DNA from: Paenibacillus eucommiae
GTDB taxonomy: Bacteria; Bacillota; Bacilli; Paenibacillales; NBRC-103111
Direction of reading: 5' to 3'
Assembly: GCF_017874215.1 (NCBI RefSeq)
Contig: NZ_JAGGLB010000012.1
Coordinates: 186,001 to 250,000, forward strand
Length of the DNA: 64,000 nt
Notes under the pieces: generated by a model
What the model saw: only the letters and a program-made list of their open reading frames with translations
What the model was told of the DNA's origin: nothing
The model's database searches: none
Part shown: positions 41,684 through 50,369 of the stretch, piece after piece
Layout of the letters: each line of letters opens with the position of its first letter
Numbering within the stretch: position 1 is the stretch's first letter
Made by a program: the position numbers and the translations under genes

Positions 41684-42058
41684 ATGAAACTAAATCACTT
41701 AAATCTTTGTGTCGATGACTTATCTGAAGCACAGCATTTCTTTCAAAATTTCTTTGGCTTCGAAACGTTAGATAAAAAAGCAGATTCTATTGCTAGCATG
41801 AGTGATGGACATGGCTTCAGTCTCGTACTAAGCAACCCACGCGCATTTGGAGGAGGAACTCCAGTATATCCCGATGGATTTCATGTTGGATTTTTTGTAG
41901 ATACTACAGATCAGGTAGATAACATGTACTATCGTCTCAAAGAAGCAGGTATGGATATGAACGAGGAGCCGCGGACGATTAGAGGTGGTTACACCCTTTA
42001 TTTCAAGGCACTTAACGGAATATTGTTCGAAGTTACTTGTCATCAAAAGGCCCAATGA
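41684..42058 (+). CDS. VOC family protein under TetR control
   Basis: 124 aa; GGGAG precedes ATG. Short VOC protein: LNLCVDDLSEAQHFFQNFFGFE, FHVGFFVDTTDQVDNMYYRL, and TLYFKALNGILFEVTCH, with His5, Glu and a C-terminal Glu in the metal-site positions of FosX/bleomycin resistance-type proteins. Divergent from tetR with a shared operator. It could be an inducible detoxification protein. No enzymatic residues specific to FosA/FosB could be confirmed by eye. Confidence 0.9.
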   Translation: MKLNHLNLCVDDLSEAQHFFQNFFGFETLDKKADSIASMSDGHGFSLVLSNPRAFGGGTPVYPDGFHVGFFVDTTDQVDNMYYRLKEAGMDMNEEPRTIRGGYTLYFKALNGILFEVTCHQKAQ

Positions 42059-42238
42059 ATGTTCTTTCACAGAGCCTTTAGGAAAAGTAGCATATAAGAG
42101 ACTTGCAGCTAATGGGCGTAGGTCTTTTTTTGTGCTATTTGAATCTGTTTGCAGAAGTAATTTTGCGTAAATAAAGTAAAGCATTGCAAAAGGGGATAAT
42201 TTCCAATTATAATTAAAATTGAAAGGTGGTTAGCCAAA

Positions 42239-42988
42239 ATGGACGAATTCGCATACAAAAACTTTTATGATACAGTTGGAAAAATGAACGGTTGGGACTT
42301 TAGCAAAGTAAAGTGTCACACAGAAGGAACTGCATGGAACTTTTATGATGAAGTCGTTCAAAGCTGTAAACGGTCGGATTTGTTGCTCGATATTGGTACA
42401 GGTGGCGGCGAAGCCCTATTGAATATAACTGAGGCCGCATTGCTTCTAGTCGGAATTGATATTTCAAGCGGAATGATCGAAACCGCAAACAGAAATTTAA
42501 CAACATCCCAGAAAATGAATGTACGTTTTTTACAAATGGCCGCTGAAAATCTTGATTTCCCGGCGAATTTCTTCAACGTTGTCTCTTGCCGTCAATCTAA
42601 CTTTAGTGCAAATCAAGTAGCGAAGGTGTTAGTGCCGCAAGGCGTCTTTCTCACTCAGCAGGTTAGCGAAGATGATAAATTAAATATCAAACAAGCATTC
42701 AAAAGAGGGCAAAACTTCGGTATAACGGATGGCACGCTAAAAAATAAATATATCAAGGAATTGACTGAAGCCGGATTTAGTGATATCCATTCATTCGATT
42801 TTGTAACGACGGAATTTTACGAAACCTATGAGGATCTCATTTTTTTGCTGAAGCACACGCCGATTATTCCTAAATTTGGACAATATGAACATGATTTCGA
42901 CCTGCTGCACACATTTATTGCGGAAAATCAAACGGAAAAAGGCATCAGGACAAATGCTAAACGCTTTGTGATCATCGCCAAAAAATAA
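42239..42988 (+). CDS. Class I SAM-dependent methyltransferase
   Basis: 249 aa. SAM-binding motif I LLDIGTGGGEAL (about residues 46-57), acidic motif LVGIDISSGMIE and a post-motif VVSCRQSNF. AAAGGTGG precedes ATG. It follows the VOC gene by 180 bp; a weak hairpin with a T run at 42097-42134 may separate them. Methylation target unknown. Codon use is AT-rich like the VOC row. Confidence 0.88.
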   Translation: MDEFAYKNFYDTVGKMNGWDFSKVKCHTEGTAWNFYDEVVQSCKRSDLLLDIGTGGGEALLNITEAALLLVGIDISSGMIETANRNLTTSQKMNVRFLQMAAENLDFPANFFNVVSCRQSNFSANQVAKVLVPQGVFLTQQVSEDDKLNIKQAFKRGQNFGITDGTLKNKYIKELTEAGFSDIHSFDFVTTEFYETYEDLIFLLKHTPIIPKFGQYEHDFDLLHTFIAENQTEKGIRTNAKRFVIIAKK

Positions 42989-42994
42989 AAATAG

Positions 42995-44116
42995 CTATCT
43001 CGACATCGAAAATAAAGACAAATCCTCATCCGTTCTTCCATTCATTATCCACTCACTCATAACAGTTCCGATTGCGCTTGCGAATTTGAAGCCATGGCCA
43101 GAGAAACCTGTCGCTATGTAAACATGAGGATGCTCCTTGTGACGGTCAATAATAAAGTGCTCATCTGGCGTCCGTTCATACTGGCATACCCGCCCCCGAA
43201 GCAGAGAGCCCGCGGCTCCCGGCATATATTGCTCGAGGAATGAGCGCAAATCGCCTTCATCCTCAGGCTCCATTCCAAATGGCAGAAGCGGCTTGCCAAG
43301 CTCAGCAGCGGTTCCGCCATCATGTCTGCCAATCTTCAGCCCCGAACCATCTATGCTCGGAAAGCCATAATATTCTCCATGCGGCGTATGACAATTAAAA
43401 GCAGGAAATGCAGCAGCGCCAAATAAACGTTCATCCGCGGCAAACCAGGCGATCGTCTTGCGTATGCGCTGTACTGGCAAGCTTGGGAGAAGGCCAGCCG
43501 AGCAGGCACCTGCCGTAAGCAGCAAGCGCTCTGCCTTATAGCTGCCTGCGGCAGTATGCATCACAACTCCCTTGTCCTGGATGTCGAGATGAGTAATCCT
43601 CGAGCCCGTTACAAGCTGTGCGCCTGATCTTTCAGCCAACTCCCGGTAGGCAAGGACGCATTCTTCGCTGGATAGCACACCAGCCCGATGCTCCAACAAT
43701 CCAGCATAATGATCTGGAATATGGATTCCCGGCCATTTGCTGCGAATATCGCTGGCGCTCATCAGGGTAACTGGAAGCCCATACTGCTTGGCTAATGTAT
43801 GTTTTCCAGTTAAAGTTGCAGCATTGTCGGGGTACAGATTCACCACCCCGGTCTGGCGGAACAACGATCGTCCGGTTTCTTCTTCCAGCTCCCTCCACCC
43901 TTGCTCAGCTTTCAACGCAAGCTGGACATATATCGATTCACCGCTGTAGGCATGTCTGAATATGCGGGTATCACCATGATGGCTTCCTTCTCCATGCGGA
44001 GGATCGAACTCATCGATAAGCAGTACGGACATGCCTCCTGCAGCCAACCTATACCCTGCACTGAGTCCCATCGTTCCAGCTCCTGCAATGATCACATCAT
44101 AAATGCGACTGCTCAT
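42995..44116 (-). CDS. solA: N-methyl amino acid oxidase (SolA/monomeric sarcosine oxidase type)
   Basis: 373 aa from the ATG at 44116 (AGGAGG 7 bp upstream). FAD-binding DVIIAGAGTMGLSAGYRLA at the N-terminus, and VCQYERTPDEHFIID with the Cys that carries covalent FAD in this family, then FSGHGFKFASAIG. Such enzymes demethylate sarcosine or N-methyltryptophan, giving formaldehyde and H2O2. It is convergent with the methyltransferase (6 bp apart). A related oxidase starts at the left edge of the window. Confidence 0.88.
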   Translation of the reverse strand: MSSRIYDVIIAGAGTMGLSAGYRLAAGGMSVLLIDEFDPPHGEGSHHGDTRIFRHAYSGESIYVQLALKAEQGWRELEEETGRSLFRQTGVVNLYPDNAATLTGKHTLAKQYGLPVTLMSASDIRSKWPGIHIPDHYAGLLEHRAGVLSSEECVLAYRELAERSGAQLVTGSRITHLDIQDKGVVMHTAAGSYKAERLLLTAGACSAGLLPSLPVQRIRKTIAWFAADERLFGAAAFPAFNCHTPHGEYYGFPSIDGSGLKIGRHDGGTAAELGKPLLPFGMEPEDEGDLRSFLEQYMPGAAGSLLRGRVCQYERTPDEHFIIDRHKEHPHVYIATGFSGHGFKFASAIGTVMSEWIMNGRTDEDLSLFSMSR

Positions 44117-44182
44117 TCTCATTCCTCCTGTTTGTTTCTTCTTCATACTAGAATAATACGGTCCTAATACTTCGTCTAGTCT

Positions 44183-44545
44183 CGCTATCTGGACCATTTG
44201 GGCCATCAAGACCATTTGGGCAGCGAATAGGACTATTCCCTCTACTTAGCGATGAAAAACATCACTAACTGATCAAATCCCCAGCTTCGTGGCGCTTTAA
44301 CGATGTTTTTCATCACTATCTGGACCATTTGGCGGCGAACATGGTTATTCCCTCACTTTAACGATGAAAAACATCACTAACTAATCAAATCCCCAGCTTC
44401 GTGACGCTTTAACGATGTTTTTCATCGCTATCTGGACCATTTGGCGGCGAACATGGTTATTCCCTCACTTTAACGATGAAAAACATCACTATCTAATCAA
44501 ATCCCCAGCTTCGTGACGCTTTAACGATGTTTTTCATCGCTAAAA
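44183..44545. repeat. 112-bp tandem repeats carrying GATG-T5-CATC palindromes
   Basis: Units 44294-44405 and 44406-44517 are 112 bp each and identical except for 2 bases; a degenerate unit (44183-44293) precedes and a partial one (44518-44545) follows. Each unit holds one GATGTTTTTCATC and one GATGAAAAACATC core (44251, 44302, 44363, 44414, 44475, 44526), in alternating orientation. The same core occurs four times at 18184-18380. No coding frame is apparent. Confidence 0.88.
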
Positions 44546-44648
44546 GCACTAGATAACGAGATCATATTGGCCGTGGACTACTTTAAGAGCAATGCCTACC
44601 TTTCATGGGTATATAGGTGTCTTTAAAGTAATTTTTTTCATTTTTGTG

Positions 44649-44988
44649 TTGCTTAGTTCCGCTATTTTATGGGTTACTTAGTTTTGCTGCTTTTTGGGTT
44701 ACTTAGGTGCGCTGCTTATGGGTTACTTAGTTGTACTGCTTTATGTTACTTAGTTTTGCTACTTTTTGGGTTACTTAGTTGCGCTTGCTTTATCGGATAC
44801 TTAGTTACGCTGCTTTTTGGGTTACTTAGTTGTGCTGCTTTTTGGGTTACTTAGTTGTGCTACTTTTTGGGTTACTTAGTTGTACTGCTTTTTGGGTTAC
44901 TTAGATGCGCTGCTTATGGGTTACTTAGTTACGCTTCTTTTTGTGTTACTTAGTTGCGCTGCTTTTTCTGTTACGTGTTGCTTAGTGT
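44649..44988. repeat. Tandem 24-25-bp minisatellite array
   Basis: About 13 head-to-tail copies of a unit beginning TTACTTAGTT and ending CTTTTTGGG, with lengths from 23 to 27 bp and single-base differences. Copies abut without unique spacers, so this is not CRISPR. A plus-strand frame of Leu/Phe/Cys-rich octapeptides runs through the 24-bp copies at 44669-44854 but lacks RBS. The whole stretch 44546-45020 holds nothing else. Confidence 0.9.
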
Positions 44989-45020
44989 GTGTTATTATTC
45001 ATACCTACTTTGACAGTCAA

Positions 45021-45058
45021 AACAGCCCCAACCGTCTACAAAGCGGTCAGGGCTATTT
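45021..45058 (-). terminator. Terminator of the secreted protein gene
   Basis: Minus-strand AGCCCTGACCG and CGGTTGGGGCT pair around a 9-nt loop and are followed by GTTTTG. It lies 18 bp after the stop of the gene at 45076 and next to the minisatellite. Confidence 0.7.
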
Positions 45059-45075
45059 ATTAGAAATGGCGCACC

Positions 45076-46428
45076 TTACAGGGCTTCACCATGCAAGTAG
45101 TTAAAGAAAGGCTTATCCACCCAGAATTGGAATGGTGTAATGACAGCATCAGGATCGATTGCTTTCAAGCCCGCTACAACCTTGGCGGAATCCTCGTTGA
45201 GCGAGAATGGATTTACTGTATAAGGGCTGTCTTTATCCGTAATAAAATTGTTCGTAATCACTTCGTAATCCTTCAATTCTGTAGAGGAATAATAAAGCGG
45301 CTGCCACCAGGAGCTGGCGATCAGACCTGTCTGATCCTTCACATTTTTCTTGGCGTACGTGAGAATTACATTTTGAAAAGCGGCTTTATCTGCTACTGTT
45401 GAGAATTCAAATTCAAGATCATATTCTTTCGCATAAGCGATGTAGTTGCCATTCGCAATCTTTACCACATTTGGACCCGGATCGCCCCACTCTGCAAGAT
45501 GAATGAAAGCTGATGTCTTAGGCTCGAATTGTACTTTCGCATCCAGACCTTCACTGCGCAGCAGTCCGATAAGCTGTACAGCATGTTTAAAATTGGAGTG
45601 TCCATAAATTAATGACAACGAAGGTATAAAATTAGGCTCAAAGCGTGAATCCTTTATGTTATAGCCTGTGATTAATTCTTGCTCCAAGGCTGTATTCACC
45701 AGAGTCTGCAGCTTAGGTGCATCGATAATATCGGAGGTCTGATAAGCACTGCTCAGCTTGGCATAAATATCTGCATCACTAATGTATCCTAGATACTTTT
45801 TGTAAAGACCTTTAGTAACTAGAATTTTCCCTAGTAATACATTCACCAATTGTTCGTCAGCTGCACTTCCAGGCTTGAAGCTGTTGTAGAATTCACCCGG
45901 CAGCAAACCTGTATCCACTGCAGCAGCTAATTCCTGAGCTACATGTTTGCTCAGACCACTGCTGGTTACTTGTAGATGGCTTAGCGCACTGTTCACTTTT
46001 TCAACAGGATATGTATAGGCCAGTTCCTTGATTTCAGCTGCTCTTACAGCAATGGAGACTGCTACAGATTTAGTTAAAACTTGCTCGCCTTGAACACCAG
46101 GGCCTTCCAGAATCCCATTCTCATATAAGGCTGCTGCCGAAGAGAAAAGTGGGCTGTCTGCCTTCAAATCATCAAAGGTAACGGCTTCGCCAGATGGCTT
46201 ATAATTCAAAGCCTTGGCAACGGCTTCAATGAACTCCCCTTTGGTTATGGAGCCTGCGAGACTGATGTCAAATTTCTCCTGTAGGAATTGCTTGTATTCT
46301 GCAGCACCATCAGCTGGTGAAGAAGCCAAAGGCTGAGCGGCAAAAGCAGCTTGCTGTGAGAAAATAAGAGAAACTGATAAGAGGAGTGCCACTAGCAGTT
46401 TCGTGTATGAAGCGTGTACTCTTGTCAT
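45076..46428 (-). CDS. Secreted protein with N-terminal SLH-like repeats
   Basis: 450 aa from ATG at 46428 (GGGGGT 8 bp upstream; the ATG two codons earlier is too close). Signal peptide about 1-31 ending AAFAAQ. Residues about 45-150 look like degenerate SLH domains (ITKGEFIEAVAKALNYK, VTFDDLKADSPLFSSAAALYENGILEG, LTKSVAVSIAVRAAEI). The rest (about 200-450) is mixed alpha/beta with no recognised domain; it ends FFNYLHGEAL. A good sigma-A promoter is at 46498-46527. It may be a cell-wall-associated protein; a function cannot be named. Confidence 0.75.
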   Translation of the reverse strand: MTRVHASYTKLLVALLLSVSLIFSQQAAFAAQPLASSPADGAAEYKQFLQEKFDISLAGSITKGEFIEAVAKALNYKPSGEAVTFDDLKADSPLFSSAAALYENGILEGPGVQGEQVLTKSVAVSIAVRAAEIKELAYTYPVEKVNSALSHLQVTSSGLSKHVAQELAAAVDTGLLPGEFYNSFKPGSAADEQLVNVLLGKILVTKGLYKKYLGYISDADIYAKLSSAYQTSDIIDAPKLQTLVNTALEQELITGYNIKDSRFEPNFIPSLSLIYGHSNFKHAVQLIGLLRSEGLDAKVQFEPKTSAFIHLAEWGDPGPNVVKIANGNYIAYAKEYDLEFEFSTVADKAAFQNVILTYAKKNVKDQTGLIASSWWQPLYYSSTELKDYEVITNNFITDKDSPYTVNPFSLNEDSAKVVAGLKAIDPDAVITPFQFWVDKPFFNYLHGEAL

Positions 46429-46497
46429 GAACATTACCCCCGTAAAATAGTATAAAATAATTCCGACATGATTAATCGGGAATGTATAATGGAATGT

Positions 46498-46527
46498 ATC
46501 ATATCACCCGCAAAACCTTGATGTCAA
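46498..46527 (-). promoter_or_regulatory. Sigma-A promoter of the secreted protein gene
   Basis: Minus strand: TTGACA (46527-46522), 18-bp spacer, TATGAT (46503-46498), about 70 bp before the start codon. A short imperfect dyad (ATTCCG...CGGGAAT, 46460-46484) lies in the leader. Confidence 0.65.
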
Positions 46528-46573
46528 TGGTAATTTCTTCTTGTAAATGATGGCGCTATCACAAAAATAACCT

Positions 46574-46602
46574 TTGACAAAAGCCGAGCGATCTACTAGG
46601 AT
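46574..46602 (+). promoter_or_regulatory. Sigma-A promoter of the nucleoside importer operon
   Basis: TTGACA (46574-46579), 17-bp spacer and TAGGAT (46597-46602), about 38 bp before the ATG of the binding lipoprotein. No riboswitch-like structure fits between promoter and start. It is back-to-back with the promoter at 46498-46527. Confidence 0.65.
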
Positions 46603-46640
46603 TAACTTCATACTTATAAATGAATAGGGGAGAAATACGC

Positions 46641-47711
46641 ATGAAAAAGTCAGTTGTATATTCAATAGTGTTTGTTCTATTTCTAGTGCTGTTGGCAGGC
46701 TGTGGCAGCAAGAAAGAGGAGAATACAAATAGTGCAAGCCCGCAACCTACTAACGCGGCTACCCATACAGCTTCGCCAGAACCTGCGAAAGAAGCGTCTA
46801 AGAAAGTTGCTCTTGTATTGCCGGAGAAAATCGGAGTTAACCCTTTCTTTCAATTAATGGTTGAAGGCTTGGAGAAAGCCGGCAAAGAGTTTAATGTTGA
46901 AGTTAAAACCATCGAATCTGCTGATGTCGCATCTTTCGAACAAAACCTGCGTGCAACAGTAGCTGAAAAGTACGACCTGATCATTACTGCAGCCTTCACT
47001 GCTGTAGATGCGCTGACCAAGGTCGCTGCTGAAAATCCTGACAAGTCATTCGCGATCATTGATACAGTCGTAGATGCACCCAATGTCCGAAGTGTTGCCT
47101 TCAGAGAATATGAAGCTTCCTACCTGCTAGGTGCTGCTATCGGGTTATCAACAAAAACCAATGTTGTCGGCATGGTTGCTGCCATTGATGCTCCTTTATT
47201 GAAAAAATACACAGTAGGCTTCGATCTGGGTCTGAAATCAACGAACCCGGATGCCAAGTTCTCCGTTAATTATGTAGGAAGCTTTACGGATCCGGCCAAA
47301 GCGAAAGAGCTTGCACTTGTTCATTTTGCTAATGGAGCCGACTTTATTGCTGGAGCTTCAGCAGTTGGTGATTTAGGCGTGTTCGAAGCTGCTAAAGAGA
47401 AGGGCTTCTACACTTCTGGACAAGATATTGATCACACAGTAACAGACCCTGAGCACATTGTATTGTCCCAATTAAAAGGTACGGATACGGTTGCCTATGA
47501 AACTGTGAAGGATTTTGCAAATGGTAAATTAACCTTTGGTGTTGTTGACTACGGCTTGAAGGAAAATGGGGTTGGCATCACTTTCATTACGAGAGAGAGC
47601 AAATCCCCGCTGAGCAGCTTTATCGGACAAGAAGTGGTAGATAAAGTAAAAGCTATTCAAGAGGACATCATTTCTGGTAAAATCGTTTTAAAAGATCCAA
47701 CACTGGAATAG
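46641..47711 (+). CDS. nupN: BMP family nucleoside-binding lipoprotein (NupN/PnrA-like)
   Basis: 356 aa from ATG at 46641 with AGGGGAG upstream. Lipobox VLLAGCGS, Cys near residue 21, then a Ser/Asn/Pro-rich linker. The basic membrane protein (Bmp/PnrA) fold follows: KVALVLPEKIGVNPFFQLMVEGL, DLIITAAFTAVDALTKVA, FREYEASYLLGAAIGLSTKT, and KGFYTSGQDIDHT. These proteins bind purine nucleosides and feed ABC importers such as Bacillus nupNOPQ. A terminator follows at 47746, probably making this subunit more abundant than the transporter. Confidence 0.9.
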   Translation: MKKSVVYSIVFVLFLVLLAGCGSKKEENTNSASPQPTNAATHTASPEPAKEASKKVALVLPEKIGVNPFFQLMVEGLEKAGKEFNVEVKTIESADVASFEQNLRATVAEKYDLIITAAFTAVDALTKVAAENPDKSFAIIDTVVDAPNVRSVAFREYEASYLLGAAIGLSTKTNVVGMVAAIDAPLLKKYTVGFDLGLKSTNPDAKFSVNYVGSFTDPAKAKELALVHFANGADFIAGASAVGDLGVFEAAKEKGFYTSGQDIDHTVTDPEHIVLSQLKGTDTVAYETVKDFANGKLTFGVVDYGLKENGVGITFITRESKSPLSSFIGQEVVDKVKAIQEDIISGKIVLKDPTLE

Positions 47712-47745
47712 ACCGTTAGATCAACCATCATTCATGAGAAATAAG

Positions 47746-47772
47746 ACCGGCTGCAACCATGCAGCCGGTTTC
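47746..47772 (+). terminator. Intra-operon terminator after the binding protein gene
   Basis: ACCGGCTGC and GCAGCCGGT form a perfect 9-bp stem with a 6-nt loop, followed by a weak T-rich tail (TTCCTC). It lies 35 bp after the lipoprotein stop and 35 bp before the ATPase start; partial read-through would give a high binding protein to transporter ratio. Confidence 0.65.
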
Positions 47773-47806
47773 CTCATGATGTAAGTGAAGGAGGCCCGAG
47801 GGTACC

Positions 47807-49309
47807 ATGCTGCAAATGGATAAGATTACGAAGCTCTATGGCAGCTTTACCGCAAACAGGGACATTCATTTCACCCTGGAAGCAGGCGAAGTACACGCCA
47901 TAGTTGGAGAGAACGGTGCCGGCAAAACGACATTGATGCGTATCTTGTATGGCATGGAGCAGCCAACCTTCGGTACGATACGTATTCGCGGGGAACAGAA
48001 GGTGTTCTCTACTCCTTCAGAGGCAATACGCAGCGGCATTGGGATGGTCCACCAGCATTTTATGCTGTTCCAGTCGTTCACGATTGCCGAGAACATTGTC
48101 ATTGGGCATGAGCCTGGCTCCCGTGTCAAATTTAATCGCAGCGCCGCAGCAGCTAAGGTGAAAGAGCTTAGTCAGCAGTATGGCATGCCCGTAGACCCAT
48201 GGAGCAAGGTAAGTGATTGCCCGCTCGGCATTCAACAAAGAGTGGAAATATTAAAAGTGCTGCATCAGGGTGCAGATATTATTATTTTGGATGAACCTAC
48301 CGGAGTGCTCACTCCATTTGAAATTAAAGAGCTGTTGCAAACTATTAAAAAGCTGTCCGAGCAAGGCAAAAGCATTATTATCATCAGTCATAAGCTGAAC
48401 GAAATATTGGAAGTAGCCGATCGGATTACCGTATTGCGCGATGGCCAGATTACAGGCACGGTCCGTGCTAGTGATACCGATGTTGAGCAACTATCCCGCA
48501 TGATGGTTGGCAGAGAGCTTATGCAATCCGTAAATAGTGGTACTGAACCAGGTAAAAAGGTACTTTCAGTCGAGAACATTTCCATTCGGGGCGTAAAAGG
48601 AAAGCCTGTATTGGATCAGGTGAATTTTGCTGTCCAGGCAGGTGAAATCGTTGGCATTGCTGGTATTTCCGGTAATGGTCAATCCGAGCTGATTCAAGCC
48701 ATTACAGGCTTAGGTCGTATAGATGAAGGCCAGATTCTGCTTGCAGATGAAAATATTACAAATGCCTCTGTGAGGACGATACGGGAAAAAGGCATAGCGC
48801 ATATTCCAGAGGATCGCTATCAGTGGGGCGCAGCAGCCGAATCCACCCTGGTTGAGACGGGTTTGATGGGGCATCAGCATAAGCAGCAGCACCAGCGCTT
48901 CGGTCTACTGCGGTCTGCTGGCATTCGCCGTATGGTACAAGCTTGGGTAGACCGCTTCTCTGTCAAAACCGCATCCATCGATGCAGATGTACGCTATTTA
49001 TCCGGCGGAAATCTGCAGAAGCTGATCGTGGCCCGCGAACTTGCTCAAGACAGTTCATTATTAATAGCTGCCGAACCCACCCGCGGTGTGGATGTTGGCG
49101 CCATGGAGCTGATCCACGAAGAATTACTGAAGAAGCGCGACACAGGAACAGCGATTCTGCTGCTCTCTACAGAGCTCTCGGAAATTATTAAATTATCCGA
49201 CCGCATTCTTGTGATGTTCGAAGGACGCGTAACGGGCGAGCTGTCATCAGAGCATATCACGGAAGAGAAAATCAGCCTGTTAATGGCCGGAGGTGGACAA
49301 ATTGGCTAG
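47807..49309 (+). CDS. nupO: Nucleoside ABC importer ATPase, dual domain (NupO-like)
   Basis: 500 aa with two ATPase domains in tandem. First domain: Walker A GENGAGKTT, LGIQQRVEILK and Walker B IIILDEPTGVLTP; second: GISGNGQSEL, LSGGNLQKLIVARELAQ. The second Walker A is degenerate, as usual in the ribose/nucleoside (RbsA-like) class. GAAGGAGG precedes ATG. It drives the NupP/NupQ-like permeases encoded immediately after, with the next start overlapping its stop. Confidence 0.92.
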   Translation: MLQMDKITKLYGSFTANRDIHFTLEAGEVHAIVGENGAGKTTLMRILYGMEQPTFGTIRIRGEQKVFSTPSEAIRSGIGMVHQHFMLFQSFTIAENIVIGHEPGSRVKFNRSAAAAKVKELSQQYGMPVDPWSKVSDCPLGIQQRVEILKVLHQGADIIILDEPTGVLTPFEIKELLQTIKKLSEQGKSIIIISHKLNEILEVADRITVLRDGQITGTVRASDTDVEQLSRMMVGRELMQSVNSGTEPGKKVLSVENISIRGVKGKPVLDQVNFAVQAGEIVGIAGISGNGQSELIQAITGLGRIDEGQILLADENITNASVRTIREKGIAHIPEDRYQWGAAAESTLVETGLMGHQHKQQHQRFGLLRSAGIRRMVQAWVDRFSVKTASIDADVRYLSGGNLQKLIVARELAQDSSLLIAAEPTRGVDVGAMELIHEELLKKRDTGTAILLLSTELSEIIKLSDRILVMFEGRVTGELSSEHITEEKISLLMAGGGQIG

Positions 49310-50369
49310 AATTAGAAGCTATATCCCGGTCATTATGCACCCGCTTCTAGCCATAGCTGTAGGGTTATTGGCAGGATCAATTGCCATCCTCATTATCGGC
49401 GGTTCTATAGTCGAAACCTACACTGAAATGTGGAAGGGTGCGTTTGGCAGCTTTTATTTTTTCACGAATACACTGAATCGGGCCACTCCCATCATTCTCG
49501 TCGGACTTGGTGTAGCTGTCGCCTTCCGGGCGGGCTTTTTTAACCTCGGGTCTGAAGGGCAGATGGTTTTCGGCGCACTGACAGCTGCGCTAACTGCGCT
49601 GTACTTGCCTGGACCAGGCTGGCTACGAATGATTGCTGCTTTAGCAGCCGGAATGATCAGCGGAGGACTGTGGTCCACATTCGCCGGGTGGCTGGATGCC
49701 AAATTCAGAATGAATTTATTAATAACAACCTTACTGCTGAATTATATAGCTGTGTTATTTGCCGGGTATCTCGTTGCCTATCCACTGAAGGACAAAACAG
49801 GATCAGCCGCGATGTCTCAGACAGCTATGATTGGCAAAGAGGCCTGGCTGCCCAAGCTGTTCGCTGGTATGAGCCTGCATGCCGGGTTTATTATCGCTGC
49901 TGCCGCGGCTATACTGCTATATATATTTATAAAAGCAACCGTATCCGGCTACGAAGTGAGAATGCTTGGCAAAAATCCTTTGTTCGCAGCTTATGGCGGG
50001 GTAAACCGGAGCCGCTTGATGCTGACGACCATGTTCGCAAGCGGAGGGTTGGCAGGACTTGCCGGTGCTGCGGAAGCCTTGGGCTCGCAATATCGTTATA
50101 TTGATGGTGTGCTCAGCTCCTCCGGCTATGCCTGGACAGGCATTATGGCCACTTTATTGGCTGGTTCACATCCAATCGGTACTGCCATAGCTGCGATATT
50201 CCTTGCTGCCCTGCAGACTGGAGCCATGGGTGTGGAGCGAAATACAGATGTGCCTCTGGAAATATCCAGTGTCATACAGGCCGTCCTGATCCTGTTCGTA
50301 TCCGTGAAGTTCAGTTACTCCTTCCTGAAAAGAAGAAAGGAGAAAGGTGCCGATGGAACAACTATTTGA
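49302..50369 (+). CDS. nupP: Nucleoside ABC importer permease (NupP-like)
   Basis: 355 aa from TTG at 49302, with GGAGGTG 6 bp upstream; the frame is open from GTG at 49293, which lies inside that RBS. The start overlaps the ATPase stop, so translation is coupled. Branched-chain/ribose-type permease with about ten helices, family block FRAGFFNLGSEGQMVFGALTAA and ALGSQYRYIDGVLSSSGYAWTGIMATLLAG. Pairs with the next gene. Confidence 0.92.
   Translation: MARIRSYIPVIMHPLLAIAVGLLAGSIAILIIGGSIVETYTEMWKGAFGSFYFFTNTLNRATPIILVGLGVAVAFRAGFFNLGSEGQMVFGALTAALTALYLPGPGWLRMIAALAAGMISGGLWSTFAGWLDAKFRMNLLITTLLLNYIAVLFAGYLVAYPLKDKTGSAAMSQTAMIGKEAWLPKLFAGMSLHAGFIIAAAAAILLYIFIKATVSGYEVRMLGKNPLFAAYGGVNRSRLMLTTMFASGGLAGLAGAAEALGSQYRYIDGVLSSSGYAWTGIMATLLAGSHPIGTAIAAIFLAALQTGAMGVERNTDVPLEISSVIQAVLILFVSVKFSYSFLKRRKEKGADGTTI

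Noticed and set aside
44669..44854. Open frame of Leu/Phe/Cys-rich octapeptide repeats
   Set aside because: It only reflects the 24-bp tandem repeat, has no ribosome binding site and its sequence is not protein-like.
44649..44988. Possible CRISPR array
   Set aside because: Units are contiguous direct repeats with no unique spacers and no cas genes nearby.
46435..46640. Purine riboswitch before the nucleoside importer
   Set aside because: Only about 40 nt lie between the promoter and the start codon, too short for the aptamer, and no conserved core was seen.
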